Below are positions 35,843-49,760 of a DNA stretch of 64,000 nt, one piece after another. Positions within the stretch are counted from its first letter, which is position 1. Every line of letters begins with the position of its first letter. This stretch comes from Pegoplata infirma (lineage: Eukaryota; Arthropoda; Insecta; Diptera; Anthomyiidae). The notes under the pieces are model-generated. The model was not told the DNA's origin. It ran no database searches and saw only the letters and a program-made list of their open reading frames with translations. The stretch covers positions 95,895,007 to 95,959,006 of the forward strand of contig OY992536.1 of assembly GCA_963921195.1 (NCBI GenBank), given 5' to 3'. Made by a program: the position numbers and the translations under genes.

Positions 35843-36392
35843 TTAGGGATGAGATTTCCATGCAAATGCATGTTTTTTGTCGATAGTCTAAAAACGATAT
35901 CGACCATTTATCTTTCTGAATCAAGAAATTTGCGTTAAAATGGCATCGATTTGTTTTTGCATATTTTTGCATATTTTGGTTTTAAATGCATATTTTGTGC
36001 ATATTTCCAACATTTAAGTGCATATTTTTGCATATTTTGCATAAATTAGCAATAACCCAAATCGAAATTTATTTGTTTCAAAAACTATTTTTAACTTTAA
36101 AAACTTATTTTGGAAATAATAAAAAATATTTTTTTTGTTTAAATTTTTTTTTTTAGAGATTGTGTTAATTTCTAAAAAATCTTGCTTATATAAAGTTTTA
36201 AATGTTACTATTTAAACCCGTCGTTACTTTTTGCCTTTTAAGAAGTTTTTCCTATGAAAACAAAATTTTTATTGCACACATTTTATTTTTTAGTGCATAT
36301 TTTTAGGTTTTTTAGTGTATATTTTGAATTTTTTAGCGTATATTTTAAGCGCATATTTTCGATTTTTCAGTGCATGAAAATCTCATCCCTAA
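35843..36392. mobile_element. 550-bp MITE with TTAGGGATGAGATTT ends
   Basis: TTAGGGATGAGATTTCCATGCA at the left end and its complement (one mismatch) at the right, TGCATGAAAATCTCATCCCTAA. The interior has repeated GTGCATATTTTG-type motifs on both sides. No transposase and no certain target duplication. Confidence 0.8.
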
Positions 36393-36420
36393 TAATTATA
36401 TATAAACTTTTTTACTCGGG

Positions 36421-36870
36421 AAGAGTTAAAATAAGTACTTTTAATGTTAATTCATTACGGAGACAATAAATGACCTCGAACTAGAATAAAGTTCTTTTCA
36501 TTGCGTATTTAAAAGGTCAAAAAAATAACAAATTTTTATTATTTTTAATAAAAAATAAAAAAAGCTAGATGATCCTTCTCTTAGTAAGAGAGAAAAAGCA
36601 AGGTTAACATAAGTACTTGCAGTGCTAACTAATTACAGGGACAATAAACGGCCTCGAACTAGAATAATGTCTTTTTCATTTCACAGTTAAAAGGTTTTGA
36701 AATAACTGTTTTTTATAAGATCATTCTCTCAGTAAGGGAGAAAAAGCAACGTTAACATAAGTAATGTTAACTAATTACAGGGACAATAAACGGCCTCGAA
36801 CTAGAATAATGTCTTTTTCATTTCACAATTAAAAGGTTTTAAAATAACTGTTTTATAATAAGATTTATAA
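36421..36870. repeat. three tandem copies of a ~145-180-bp unit
   Basis: Each copy has (A)GGGACAATAAACGGCCTCG, AACTAGAATAATGT and TTTTTCATTTCACA. The copies begin near 36430, 36605 and 36745. The last two are nearly identical. Confidence 0.85.
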
Positions 36871-37597
36871 ATTTTTTAGCACATTTTTTTTGTCAATTAC
36901 TTCAATAACTGCTATCGCCATTTAAGTTAATCATATTTTGTTGCTAAGTCTATAAATGTTTTAATATTGACAATTGCTGCTAAGTTTATTCGTTGTTTAT
37001 CTGTCATATTTTTGCTTGCAATTTCTATTTTAACACACAAATGTGTTTTTGTTTTATTTTTTTTTTGTTTGCTAATTTTTAGTGTCATAAAAACTTGTTT
37101 TAATTTATGATAATATATAAAATTATATTAATGGCGTCTACTACTTGAATTAATGTCTGTGGTCTTTATTTTGCCTTTCTTTTTTTTTGAGGTTTTTGTT
37201 TAAAGTTTTTGATTTTTTTTTATAATAAAAAATCTTTACGGTTTAAAATGCTTTTAAAAGGAGGCGGAGTTTGGGGAAATAATAACAAAACGCCCAGTTA
37301 ATAAAAAAATGTAAAGAAATTTTTTATTTAAATGCGAGAAAAAAATTAAAAAAAAAAAGTTTTTAGCAGATAGTTTAGTGAGCAAAATGGAAAATAGTTT
37401 AGTTTAGCTAGCAAAATGAAAAATTTTGACTTAACTAATTTTGAACACTGCATGACAATTTTCGGGTCATCAAAAACTAATTGATTCCGATTCAGACTGA
37501 AAACCTCCACCGGGTTTTGCAAAGTTAGCTCTAGTTTTTTATATGATTTTTTTTTTTAAATTTCAAAAAACAAAGGCAAACTTTACACAAAATTTTT
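36871..37597. other. AT-rich spacer
   Basis: Nothing recognisable is seen. Confidence 0.45.
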
Positions 37598-37930
37598 GGA
37601 GACTATAGTCCAATTCTACTTTTGAGCTTTGGCTGCTTAACAGGCTTTAAAAAAATGCATAAATAGCCATTTTTCTTATTTTCAACTGTGAATAACTAAA
37701 AATTTAGACGCATTGGAAAAATTTGGAAAACAGATTTGGAATCAAGATATCCTTCACCCTTTGTTGGAGACCATAGCCCAATTCTACTATTGCGCTTTGG
37801 CTGCTTTGCAGGCTTTCAAAAAATGCAAAAATCGCCATTTTTCACATTTTCAACCGTTAATAACTAAAAATCTATAAGCGCTGGAAAAATTTAGAGAACA
37901 GATTTGGAATAAGCAGATCAAAGACTACTA
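37598..37930. repeat. 168-bp tandem duplication
   Basis: GA(C)CATAG(C)CCAATTCTACT at 37601 and again at 37769, each followed by GCTTTGGCTGCTT and TCGCCATTTTTC or a close form. Substitutions show it is not recent. Confidence 0.8.
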
Positions 37931-38270
37931 AAATTGCTCATCAGATTTTAAGCCGGAAAAAGCTTGCTGATTGGTGAAATTAAAGTTTGTACCTGAAGTT
38001 TGTAAATTCTTCAAAAATTAAATTTTAACCAAGAGTTTTGCTAAATTTAAGTTCAACTGAAAATCAAGTTTTTCCATATCAAGTTTTTCAAACTATTTTG
38101 GTAATTTCTCCAATGTTGACAGTTGTTTTTACTACCAAAATAAATAACTTTGACATAATCTAATTAAAACGACAAATTCTAACAATTATTTAAATAACAC
38201 TACAAAATATCGGAAATTCTGGGACGCGACATCTGACTGCAATAGTTCTGCTAGTCAAAAATTCAAAAAA
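37931..38270. other. unassigned sequence beside the macrosatellite
   Basis: No gene is seen. Confidence 0.4.
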
Positions 38271-41200
38271 AAAAAAAAGCTTGATGTGACTTGGACGCGA
38301 ACTTATTTTGAACTTTGACCTCAATTTTTTAAAAACCTGATGTGATAAAAAAGTTTGAAGACCAGATTTGTGATCAGTAGAACAATTGAAATTAACTGTA
38401 TAAGGTCGAACTTTACGACCACTTTACGAATCCGAATTTGCCCCTGCTTGGGCGCCATTTTATTGAAAATGTTCTTAATCGGTTTTTTTTTTTAAGAATT
38501 TACATGTTTATCTTGGGAAAATTTCCTAACTCTTCAAAACTTTGTAATCATGTGTATAAGTTGGCGTTCCATTAGTACCAAAAAAATTTTATATGATTAT
38601 TAGCGCAATAAAATTCGATTTTGGGGAATAAGACATAATTGAAAAACAATTGGTGCCCAAAGTGTTAAGGCGACTGACCAAATGAGTTCTGCATCCATAA
38701 GAGCAATGTGTAAGCTTTAACTTTGATTATTTTTAAGTCGCTATCACATCGGGTTCATCCTATGAGTTGTCAAAATTGCCCAAAATAGTAAATGTTTTTA
38801 ACTTTGACCTCAATTTTCTCAAAAGCCTGATGAGATAGAATAGTTTGGAAACCAGATTTGTGATCACCAGAACAATAGCAATGAACTATGGAATGTGTAA
38901 GGTCGCGTCCCAGTCGCATTAAAATTCAGGGAAATCAGACTTCAGCCCGTCCCTACCGCATTAACGGTGGTTAATGTGCTTCCACTTTACGAAACGGAAT
39001 TTGGCCCCTACTTGGGTGCCATTTTATTGAAAATGTTCTTAATCAGTTTTTTTAATAATTTACATATTTATCTTAGGAAAATTCCCTATCTCTTCAAAAC
39101 TTTGCAATCATGTGTATAAGGTGGCATTTCATTCACCTCAAAATTTGTTACATGACTAGTAGCGAAATAAATCGTTTTTGAGGAAAACTACATCATCTAA
39201 TGATAATTGGTGCCCTAAGGTTTAAGGCGACTGACCAAATGTGTATTGCATCCTTAAGAGCAATGTTTAAGCGTAACATAAACATATTTTAAAGTCACTA
39301 TCACATCGGATTCATCCGCTAGGAGTTATCATAATTGTCCAAAACGGCGAATTTATTAAACTTTGACCTCAATTTTCTCAAAAACCTGATTAGATGGAAT
39401 AGCTTGGAGACCAAATTTGTGATCACTAGAACAATTATAATTAACCAGTCCCAGTCGCATAAAATTTCAGGGGAATCAGAATTCATTCCGTTTCTCCCGC
39501 ATTATCGGTTATAAATGTGCTTCCACTTAACAAATCGGAATTGTCCCCCGCATGGGCGCCATTTTATTAAAATTGTTCTTAAACATTTTCTTAAGAATTT
39601 ACATGTTTATCTTGGGAAAATTTCCTAACTCTTCAAAACATTGTAATCATGTGTATAAGTTGGCGTTCCATTCGTACCAACATTTTTTTATATGATTAGT
39701 AGCGCAATAAATCGTTTTTGGGGAATAAGACATCATTGAAAAACAATTGGTGCCCTAAGTGTTAAGGCGACTGACTAAATGAGTTCTGCATATGTAAACT
39801 TTAACTTTGATTATTTTTAAGTCGCTATCACATCGGGTTCATCCAATGAGTTGTTAAAATTGCCCAAAGTAGTAAATTTTTTTAACTTTGACCTCAATTC
39901 TCTCAAAAACCTGATGAGATAGAATAGTTTGGAAACCAGATTTGTGATCACAAGAACAATAGCAATGAACTATGTAATGTGTAAGGTCACGTCCCAGTCG
40001 CATTAGAGTTCAGGGAAATCAGAATTCAGCCCGTCTCTCCCGCATTAACAGAGGTTAATGTGCTTCCTCTTTACGAAACGGAATTTGTCCCCTACTTGGG
40101 CGCCATTTTATTGACAATGTTCTTTATGATTTTTTTTTAAGAATTTACATGTTTATCTGAGGAAAATTTCCAAACTCTTTAAAACTTTGTAATAATGTGT
40201 TTAAGACGGCTTTCCATTCGCATCAAAATTTTTTATATGATTAGTGGCAAAATAAATCTCTTTTTAAGAAAATTGAGGTCAAAGTTTAATAAATTCGCCG
40301 TTTTGGACAATTTTGATAGCTCCTAGAGGATGAACCCGATGTGATAGTGAGTTCAAAATAAGTTTATGTTACGCTTAAACATTGCTCTTAATGATGCAAT
40401 ACACACTTGGTCAGTCGCCTTAACCCTTAGGGCACCAATTGTCTTTAGACAATCAAATTTGTGATCACTTTAGACAATTGGTGCCCTAAGGGTTAAGGCG
40501 ACTGACCAAGTGTGTATTGCATCCTTAAAAGCAATGTTTAAGCGTAATATAAACTTATTTTAAACTCACTATCACATCGGGTTCATCCGCTAGGAGCTAT
40601 CAAAATTGTCCAAAACGGGAATTTATCAAACTTTGACCTCAATTTTCTCAAAAACCTGATGAGATAGAATAGCTTGGAGACCAAATTTGTGATCACTAGA
40701 ACAATTATAATTAACCAGTCCCAGTCGCATGAAGTTTCAGGGGAATCAGAATTCAATCCGTCTCTCCCGCATTATCGGTTATAAATGTGCTTTCACTTAA
40801 CAAATCGGAATAACCCCCGCTTGGGCGCCATTTTATTAAAATTGTTCTTAAACATTTTCTTAAGAATTTACATGTTTATCTTGGGAAAATTTCCTAACTC
40901 TTCAAAATTTTTTAATCATGTGTTTAAGGTGGCTTTCCATTCGCATGAACATTTTTTTATATGATTAGTACCGCAATAAATCGTTTTTGGGGAATAAGGC
41001 ATCATTGAAAGACAATTGGTGCCCTAAGGCGACTGACCAAATAAGTTCTGCATCCTTAAGAGCAATATTTAAGCTTTAACTACGATTAGTTTTAAGTCGC
41101 TATCACATCGGGTTCATCCGCTATGAGTTGTCAAAATTGCCCAAAACTGCTAATTTTGCTGAACTTTGACTCAATTTTCTCGAAAACCTGATGAAATAAT

Positions 41201-41440
41201 TGCAAATAACTGTATACGGTCGTGTCCCAGTCGCATTAAGTTTCAGGGGAATCAGAATTTAGCCCGTCTCTCCTGCATTAATGGTGGTAAATATGCTTCC
41301 ACTTTAAGAATCGGAATTTGGCCCCAGCTTGGGCACCATTTCATTAAAAATTTTCTTAATCAGTTTTTTTAAGAATTTACATGTTTATCTTGTAAAAATT
41401 TCCTAACTCTTCAAAATTGATTTAAACGAAAGTCGGTAGA
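38271..41440. repeat. ~545-bp macrosatellite, six copies, one segment inverted
   Basis: The mark GGGCGCCATTTTATT recurs at 38450, 39013, 39554, 40098, 40823 and (as GGGCACCATTTCATT) 41330. Each is followed by AAGAATTTACATGTTTATCT, GTTAAGGCGACTGACCAAAT, CTATCACATCGGGTTCATCC and CAGTCGCATTAA. Within the fourth copy a segment (about 40265-40455) is inverted, and meets a direct segment to form a near-perfect palindrome of about 190-bp arms centred at 40,455. No coding sequence. Confidence 0.93.
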
Positions 41441-41928
41441 GATTCTTTAAAGTTTTGGAGGAACTCTATTTTTTGCGCATGGCATGATTAATGAAAGGTC
41501 GCGTAACAGTCGCATCAAGTTTTTTGATTTTATATTGATATAAACTTTTTTGTACATTTTTTATTTCCATTCTAGCAGTTTCGTTAAAGTTGTTAACCAA
41601 TTTAGTACTTTTACTAATTTTTTCTTCAAAAATTTCAACTATTTCTCCTCTTAAGTTTTACAAAAAATTCTTTAGTTTAAATAATTTTAATAAATAGATG
41701 TTTTTTGTTCAATAATTTTGTTTTCCTTTCAATATTTGTAACTATTTTTAGTTAAAGATTTTTTTTACTAATTTTTTGTTAACATGAAAAATATTTTTCT
41801 ACTAAAATTTTGTTTTATTGTCTTTTTTATGCATAAACTACTTTAATATATTGTTTGAGTACCTAGGTATGTTTTTGGATTATGTGTTTTTTTTATTTTT
41901 AAATATTTTACCTAATTTCTTTTTTGAT
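41441..41928. other. 3' flank of stripe
   Basis: AT-rich. Probably 3' UTR of stripe in part, with candidate AATAAA signals (minus strand) at 41814-41819 and 41892-41897. Nothing else is seen. Confidence 0.4.
41892..41897 (-). promoter_or_regulatory. candidate polyadenylation signal of stripe
   Basis: AATAAA on the minus strand, about 32 bases past the second stop of the stripe frame. Another AATAAA lies at 41814-41819. In DNA this AT-rich the hexamer occurs often by chance, so this is only a candidate and the real 3' end may lie further left. Confidence 0.2.
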
Positions 41929-42411
41929 CTATTCAGTAAGGAACAATATAACCATATCATGATTATTATTATCTCGACCACCACTTACTAGAGTTATTTG
42001 ATTATTCTTAACCAAAGCCTTGCTAACACTTAAGGAACGTTCCGTTGGCTGCAATATTTCACTAACAAATAATTCACAATCTTCTTCGGAGTCCTGGTCC
42101 GAACATAATTCCATTTTTAGTGACGACGTAGAAGACGGAGGTGTTGTATTGGTAGCCTTATCATTGTTGGAATCATATTCCGTAGAAAAGTCCTCGTCAT
42201 CCAGGGATTGTTCATCTTCCAGTTCACTGAGCAATAGTTCAGGTTCAAAACGAAATTGTTTGTTTTTTAGTGACAATTCAGCGGTAGGCATGGTATCCAA
42301 GGGTGTAGTGGGTGATAACGGTGAATGCCATACTGTATTTACATCTGGTTTTATAAGCGGGGGTAATTTTTGTATTCTATAGGATTCCATCAATGATGTT
42401 TTCTTCTCGAC
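41929..42411 (-). CDS. sr: possible readthrough or alternative C-terminal extension of stripe
   Basis: Directly after the TAG that ends the zinc-finger exon, the same reading frame continues for 160 codons (GTC GAG AAG and on) to a second TAG at 41929-41931. The translation is balanced and non-repetitive, unlike the Gln/His tracts before it: an IQKLPPLIKPDV segment, a Ser/Pro/Thr segment (SPLSPTTP) with possible proline-directed kinase sites, an acidic block (ELEDEQSLDDEDF) and a second acidic block (DQDSEEDCELF). This looks like an activation domain, which is inference. In DNA this AT-rich an open frame of that length after a stop is unlikely by chance. Three explanations fit: stop-codon readthrough (frequent in Drosophila regulatory genes), a spliced isoform using TTTGTAG at 42412-42418 as acceptor, or a sequencing error or recent mutation making the TAG. 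The stop context (TAG then GTC) is not the classic strong readthrough context. An internal ATG at 42388-42390 is the first Met. Confidence 0.6.
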   Translation of the reverse strand, partial: VEKKTSLMESYRIQKLPPLIKPDVNTVWHSPLSPTTPLDTMPTAELSLKNKQFRFEPELLLSELEDEQSLDDEDFSTEYDSNNDKATNTTPPSSTSSLKMELCSDQDSEEDCELFVSEILQPTERSLSVSKALVKNNQITLVSGGRDNNNHDMVILFLTE

Positions 42412-44595
<2,184 letters not shown>

Positions 44596-44689
44596 TTAAA
44601 TGTAATTTAGAAATGATAATGTGAAATATAGGGGGTTATCAGATAAGAGAATCCGCCTAAACTAACCAAAGAATGTCCAAGAAACCATT

Positions 44690-45430
44690 CCGGATCGTTC
44701 GTCATTGTCCACCATATGATAATAAAGGCTTAAAACAATAACAAAGTCGGCTAAAGAGTTAAATGGACGAAGTTGAAATAACAAAAATTAGAGCCCTATA
44801 CTTTGCCACTTTCATTGTCGGTGTAAATTCACCACACTAGTAGAAATTCACCACACGATTTACCAACTTAACCCATTTTAATATTTTTAGCAAGTTTCAG
44901 GATACTCGGAATTCGTCCCATCTCTCCCCCATTACTGGTGGTTAATGTGCTTCCACTTAACGAATCGGAATTGGACCTCAGCATGGGCGCCTTTTGATTG
45001 TAAATATTATTAATCAGTTTTTTTTTTAAGAATTTACATGTTTATCTCAATAACGAAGTGGACTAAACAGTTAAATGGACGAAGTTAAAAGAAAACTATT
45101 ATAGCCCCATCCTTCGCTTCTTTCATAGTCGGAGTAAATTCACCACACCAGTAGAAATTTACCACACCATTTACCAACTTAACCCATGTTAATATTTTTA
45201 GTGATTTTCTGGGAAATCAGAATTCAGTCCGTCTCTCCCGCCTTAACGGTGGTTAATGTGCTTCCCCCTTAAAAATCAAAATTTGGCCCCAGCTTGGGCG
45301 CCATTTTTATTGAAATTTTTCTTAACAGGTTTTTTTTTAAGAATTTACATGTTTATCTTGGCCAAATTCTTAACTCTTCAAAACTGACTTAAACTCAAGT
45401 CGGAAGAGTTACTTTAAGGTTTTGAAGGAA
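44690..45430. repeat. macrosatellite relatives inside the stripe intron
   Basis: Two ~310-bp units with GTCTCTCCCGCCTTAACGG or its variant, GGTTAATGTGCTTCC, TGGGCGCC (44984 and 45296) and AAGAATTTACATGTTTATCT. These are shared with the array at 38271-41440, though the unit is shorter and carries ACCACACCAGTAGAAATTTA instead. Confidence 0.85.
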
Positions 45431-46702
45431 CTCTATGTTTTGCAAAGGGAATGATAAAGTTAATGTATATTGGAAGATACATTTTTACCTGATCAGTGAA
45501 GAGCCCAAAATTAAAAGCAACTTAAAAATACCTATTTTGAGCTTGGAGTGACTATTTAAAGAACCTGTTTGAACAAAAAACAAGATCGCGGATTCAAAAT
45601 TTCTCAAAAACTGGTGGTAAATAACAAAGAATTTAAATTTCTAAGTCTCCAACATAAACTTTCGATCTTGAAACTGTATAGACGTAGGTACGGATAAATA
45701 TGACATAATATCGTTAAATTAGGAAACCGAGATGGTGATATTTTTGTAAAAACCTGACATAAGTGCATTTAAATTAACTAGGATTGTTTTCCAATGGATT
45801 GGCAGCGGTTGTTCTGGTCACTTTTCATGGCAGTTTAACAAGTCCGACCTTTATTATAAATTTTTGAGCTAATAAACACCATACTTATGACACATATAGA
45901 TCCTGAGGCGTAATGTGACTGAAATCAGAAAGAATAATTATATTCTGAAACCCATTACATTTAACATTCTAGAATCAATTCGCTGTATTCCAGATTGTTA
46001 CAAGATCAATCCCCTTTTTGAACATTATATTATTTTGAAAATTTTATAATTCCGTTAGAATATATTTATGAAAACTTGTTGCTCTAATAATCTGTTCCCA
46101 CAATTTTTGCTGGTTTATTTAGAAATACTAATCCACTAAATAAAAATAAAATTCCTTTTCAATTCTTAGACATTTCTCGCAATATTTCCCAGTCTAAGAA
46201 AAAAAAAAAAGAAACAAATCGTTACTAATACTGGAGTTCCCCAACAAAAAAGTGTGATAAAAAATTTCATATATTTTTTTTCAAATCGTATTAACATTGA
46301 CATTGCCACTGTGTGATTGAGCCATGTCAATAAACTTGTAAACCATATAAATAAAGTCATCATTAATGTGACCAATGTGGACATTAGCAAAAAAAAAAAA
46401 AAAAACACGACAACATTTGATCAGAAAACAAACAACCATGTAAAAACCAATAAATGTCTATAAACAATGAAGCCACAAAAGAAGAGATTGATGTCACCTC
46501 ACATTAAGATCACAGCTTTACAATCCATCAGCAAATAATAACAATAATAATACGATACATACATTATACTTATATCTGTTCACTATTATATGGAGTAGAC
46601 AATTGGAAATGCATCATTAACATTGCAGCGCCATGCAAAAGTAAGCAATGCAAGTAAACAATAAATAAACCAAGCTGGAAAAAAATAATACACCTTAGAG
46701 CC
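45431..46702. other. intron sequence without recognised repeats
   Basis: No exon or shared repeat is seen. It is the least AT-extreme intron part, so it is where intronic regulatory sequence might survive. Confidence 0.4.
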
Positions 46703-48924
46703 GACTTGCGAGAAAGATTTTGTAAATATTTTATTATGAAAATTTTTTGGTTTTATGTGATTCCCTTTCCCTTGGAAGACAATATGTCTTTTAATTGTGA
46801 GTGTTTTTCAACATCGCTGTAGATCCAAAATCATGGAACTGCTATTATAAATTTAAAATAACTCAAAAAACAATCGGTTTCAATTTGGTTTTGACTAATA
46901 AAGATAATTGCTTCAGAAAAACGTTAAAAATCGTAAAAATCGATTTACAGATTTTTTAAAAAATTGGCGCCCAAGTGAGGCACAAACCCCTAATCGCAAA
47001 GTAAAACACCTGACTGGGTTTGTTAAATGCAAACGGACAACTTGTTTCAAGAATTGCAACAACAAAAGGTTTCGGTTTTGACAAACTAAAACTATTCACT
47101 TTAGAATCCATAAAAAACAGAAAAGTTCATTGTGTCCTCAATTCCCAATCGCAGATCAAAAACAGTTGACTTGATTTTTTTAACCTAGAAAGCAGCAACA
47201 GATTAATGTGAAAAATTCCACATCTTCAGTTTCAGTTGACATTCAATCCTTTGGAAGACAATATGTCTTTTAATTGTGTGTTTTTAAACATCAGTAGCAG
47301 ATCCAGATTTTTAAAACCGCTGTTATGAGTTTAAAAATTCCTAAAACGATCGGTTTAAATTCGTGTTTCTCCAGAAAAACATAAAAAAATCACAAAAATT
47401 GATTTAAAGAATATTTAAAAAAATGGCGCCCAAGTTGGGGGCCAACTCATAATCAAAAAGTAAAAACACTTGACTGGGTTTTTTTACTCAAAAAATTACA
47501 ATTTGCTTCGAATATTGCTACACCGATCATTTTTGGTTTTGAACAACTAAAAAATTCACTGTAGAAACCATTTAAAACCAAAAAAGTTTATTTAACAAAT
47601 GTTCATGAAAATGGCGCCCAAGTGTGAGCCCAATTCCCAATCGCAAATCGAAAACAGTTGACTTCATTTTCTTATACTTAAAAAGCAGCAACTGTTTATT
47701 ATGAAAAATTTTGAGTTTCATTTGATACCTAATCCTTTGGAAGACAATAAGTATTTTGATGGTGTGTGCTTTTTAACATCTGTAGCGGCTCCAGATTTAT
47801 AAAACCGCTGTTATGGGTTTTAATAACTAACGGTTTCAATTCTTTTTTGTTAAACTTATCCAGAAAAACATAAAAAAATCATTAAAAATTAATTTACAGA
47901 ATTTTTAAAAAATGGCGCCCATGTTGGGGCCCAACTTATAATCACAAAGTAAAAACACTTGACTGGGTTTTTTTACTCAAGAAATAACAACTTGCTTCGA
48001 ATATTGCTACACCGGTCATTTTTGGTTTTGAACAACTAAAAAATTCACTGTAGAAACCAGTAAAAAACAAAAAAGTTTATTTAACAAACTTTCAAGAAAA
48101 TGGCGCCACAGTGTGAGCTCGATCTCCAATCGCAAATCGAAACAAGTTGACTTGATTTTTTTAGCTTAGAAAGCAGCTACTGTTGAGTATGAAAAATTCC
48201 AATTTTTCGGTTTCATTTGATACTTAATCCTTTGAAAGACAATACGTGTTTTAATTGTTTGAGTTTTTAAACAACAGTAGCGGATCCAGATTTTTGGAAC
48301 CGCTGTTAAATATAGGTTTAAAAAACTTCAAAAACGTTCGGTTTTAATTAGTTTTTGACAAAAAAAAATACAATTTCTTTAGAAAAACATAAAAAAATCA
48401 TTAAAATTGATTTACAGAATTTTTAAAAAATGGCTCCCACGTTGGGGCCCAACTCATAACCACAAAGTAAAAACACTTGACTGGGTTTTTTTACTCAAGA
48501 AATAACAACTTGCTTCGAATATTGCTACACTGATAATTTTTGGTTTTGAAAGATTAAAAAATTCACTTAAGAACAATTAAAAAATAAAAAAGTTTTGTTT
48601 GCTAAATTTTCATGAAAATGGCGCTCAAGTTGGGGCTCTATTCCCAATCGCAAATTGAAACAAGTTGTCTTGATTTTTTTTTTGAACTTAGAAAGCAGCT
48701 ACTATTGAGTATGAAAAATTCCAATTTTTCGGTTTCATTTGATACTTAATCCTTTGAAAGACAATACGTCTTGTAATTGTTTGTGTTTTTGAACAACAGT
48801 AGCGGATCCAGATTTTTGGAACCGCTGTTATAGGTTTAAAAAACTTCAAAAACGTTCGGTTTTAATTAGTTTTTGACAAAAAAATACAATTTCTTTAGAA
48901 AAACATAAAAAAATCATACAAATC
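46703..48924. repeat. ~495-bp macrosatellite with AAATGGCGCCCAAGT
   Basis: Dimeric tandem units: AAATGGCGCCCAAGTTGGGG, GTAAAAACACTTGACTGGG, ATTGCTACACCGATCATTTT then AATGGCGCCCAAGTGTGAGC, TCGCAAATCGAAA, CCTTTGGAAGACAATA and GTAGCGGATCCAGATTT. Marks at 47424, 47912, 48427 give about 495-bp spacing. The start GCGAGAAAGATTTTGT at 46706 matches the start of the second block at 53985. Confidence 0.9.
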
Positions 48925-49481
48925 AGGACAAATTTCCTCTCAAATATGTGTTTAAGAATTCATTCTTACGCTTTTTGCACTAAAGAAATGCAAGTTTATA
49001 ATAATTTAATTTTTTTTTTTTATTCTACGCCCATAAAAGTGGGCGGACCAAAAAAACGACATTTTCTAATTCTCAGGGTCCAAATGCAGGACTTTAAACT
49101 TCTTGTAGCATAAAAATGCTGAATTTGTTAAACAAAAAGACAAAAACTCATATAAAAAAAATATTTTTTTAAGGGGTTGGTTTAGTTCTTCAAGGTGAAC
49201 TTTTTTCCCCCTGGTCCAATTTTGCCCATTTCCGAACTTAACCTGCCTAGGACCATAAGACATATTCGTGCCAAACTTGAGGAATCTAGCTCTTTTATTT
49301 TGGACAGTATCGTGTTAACTACAGACGGACGGACAGACGGACGGACATCACTAGAATGTATAAGAATCGATCACTGATCAATAATATATATACTTTATGG
49401 GGTCCCCGATCGATATTTCGCTGCGTTACACAGGGAATGACAAAGTGAGTATACCCCCATACTGTAGTTGGAGGCTATAAA
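48925..49481 (-). repeat. dispersed repeat (GGAGGGTATAAAAG family), copy 2, inserted in macrosatellite
   Basis: Opposite-oriented relative of 28722-29275 with TTCTTGTAGCATAAAAATGC, CCTGCCTAGGACCATAAGAC, GACGGACGGACAGACGG-type run and TATATACTTTATGGGGTCC. It interrupts the macrosatellite unit just before AATGGCGCCCAAGTTGGGG at 49482. The short frames at 49066-49377 are not genes. Confidence 0.8.
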
Positions 49482-49760
49482 AATGGCGCCCAAGTTGGGG
49501 TTTAACTCATAATTACAAAGTATAAAAACTTGACTGGGATTTTTACTCACAAATTGAAAACTTGCTTTGAATATAGCTACACCGATAAAATTTGGTTTCG
49601 AAAAATTAAAAGAAATCACTTTAGAAACCATAAAAAAAAATCACAAAAGTTTATTTACTAAATTTTCAAAAAAAAAATAAAAAATGGCACCCAAGTGGGG
49701 GCCCAATTCATAATCGCAAATTGAAAACGGTTGACTGGACTTTCTAACGTAAAAAAGCAG
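49482..49760. repeat. macrosatellite, continuation
   Basis: Resumes with AATGGCGCCCAAGTTGGGG and a second half-unit at 49683 (ATGGCACCCAAGTGGGGG). Confidence 0.8.

Larger units (their letters stand above)
31735..36420. mobile_element. CCCGAGT-ended palindromic element split by nested insertions
   Basis: CCCGAGTGAAAAAGTTTT at 31735 and the complementary AAACTTTTTTACTCGGG ending at 36420 are ends of the same family as 16350. The left 370 bp are TATAATTATAT palindromes and the right side keeps only about 28 bp. Everything between is three further elements (32106-34538, 34544-35841, 35843-36392). Target site TA is not evident at these ends, so the pairing is inferred from end sequence. Confidence 0.55.

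Noticed and set aside
42020..42382. 120-codon plus-strand frame opposite the stripe extension
   Set aside because: It is antisense to the coding-like minus frame, whose composition is more protein-like and in frame with the zinc fingers.
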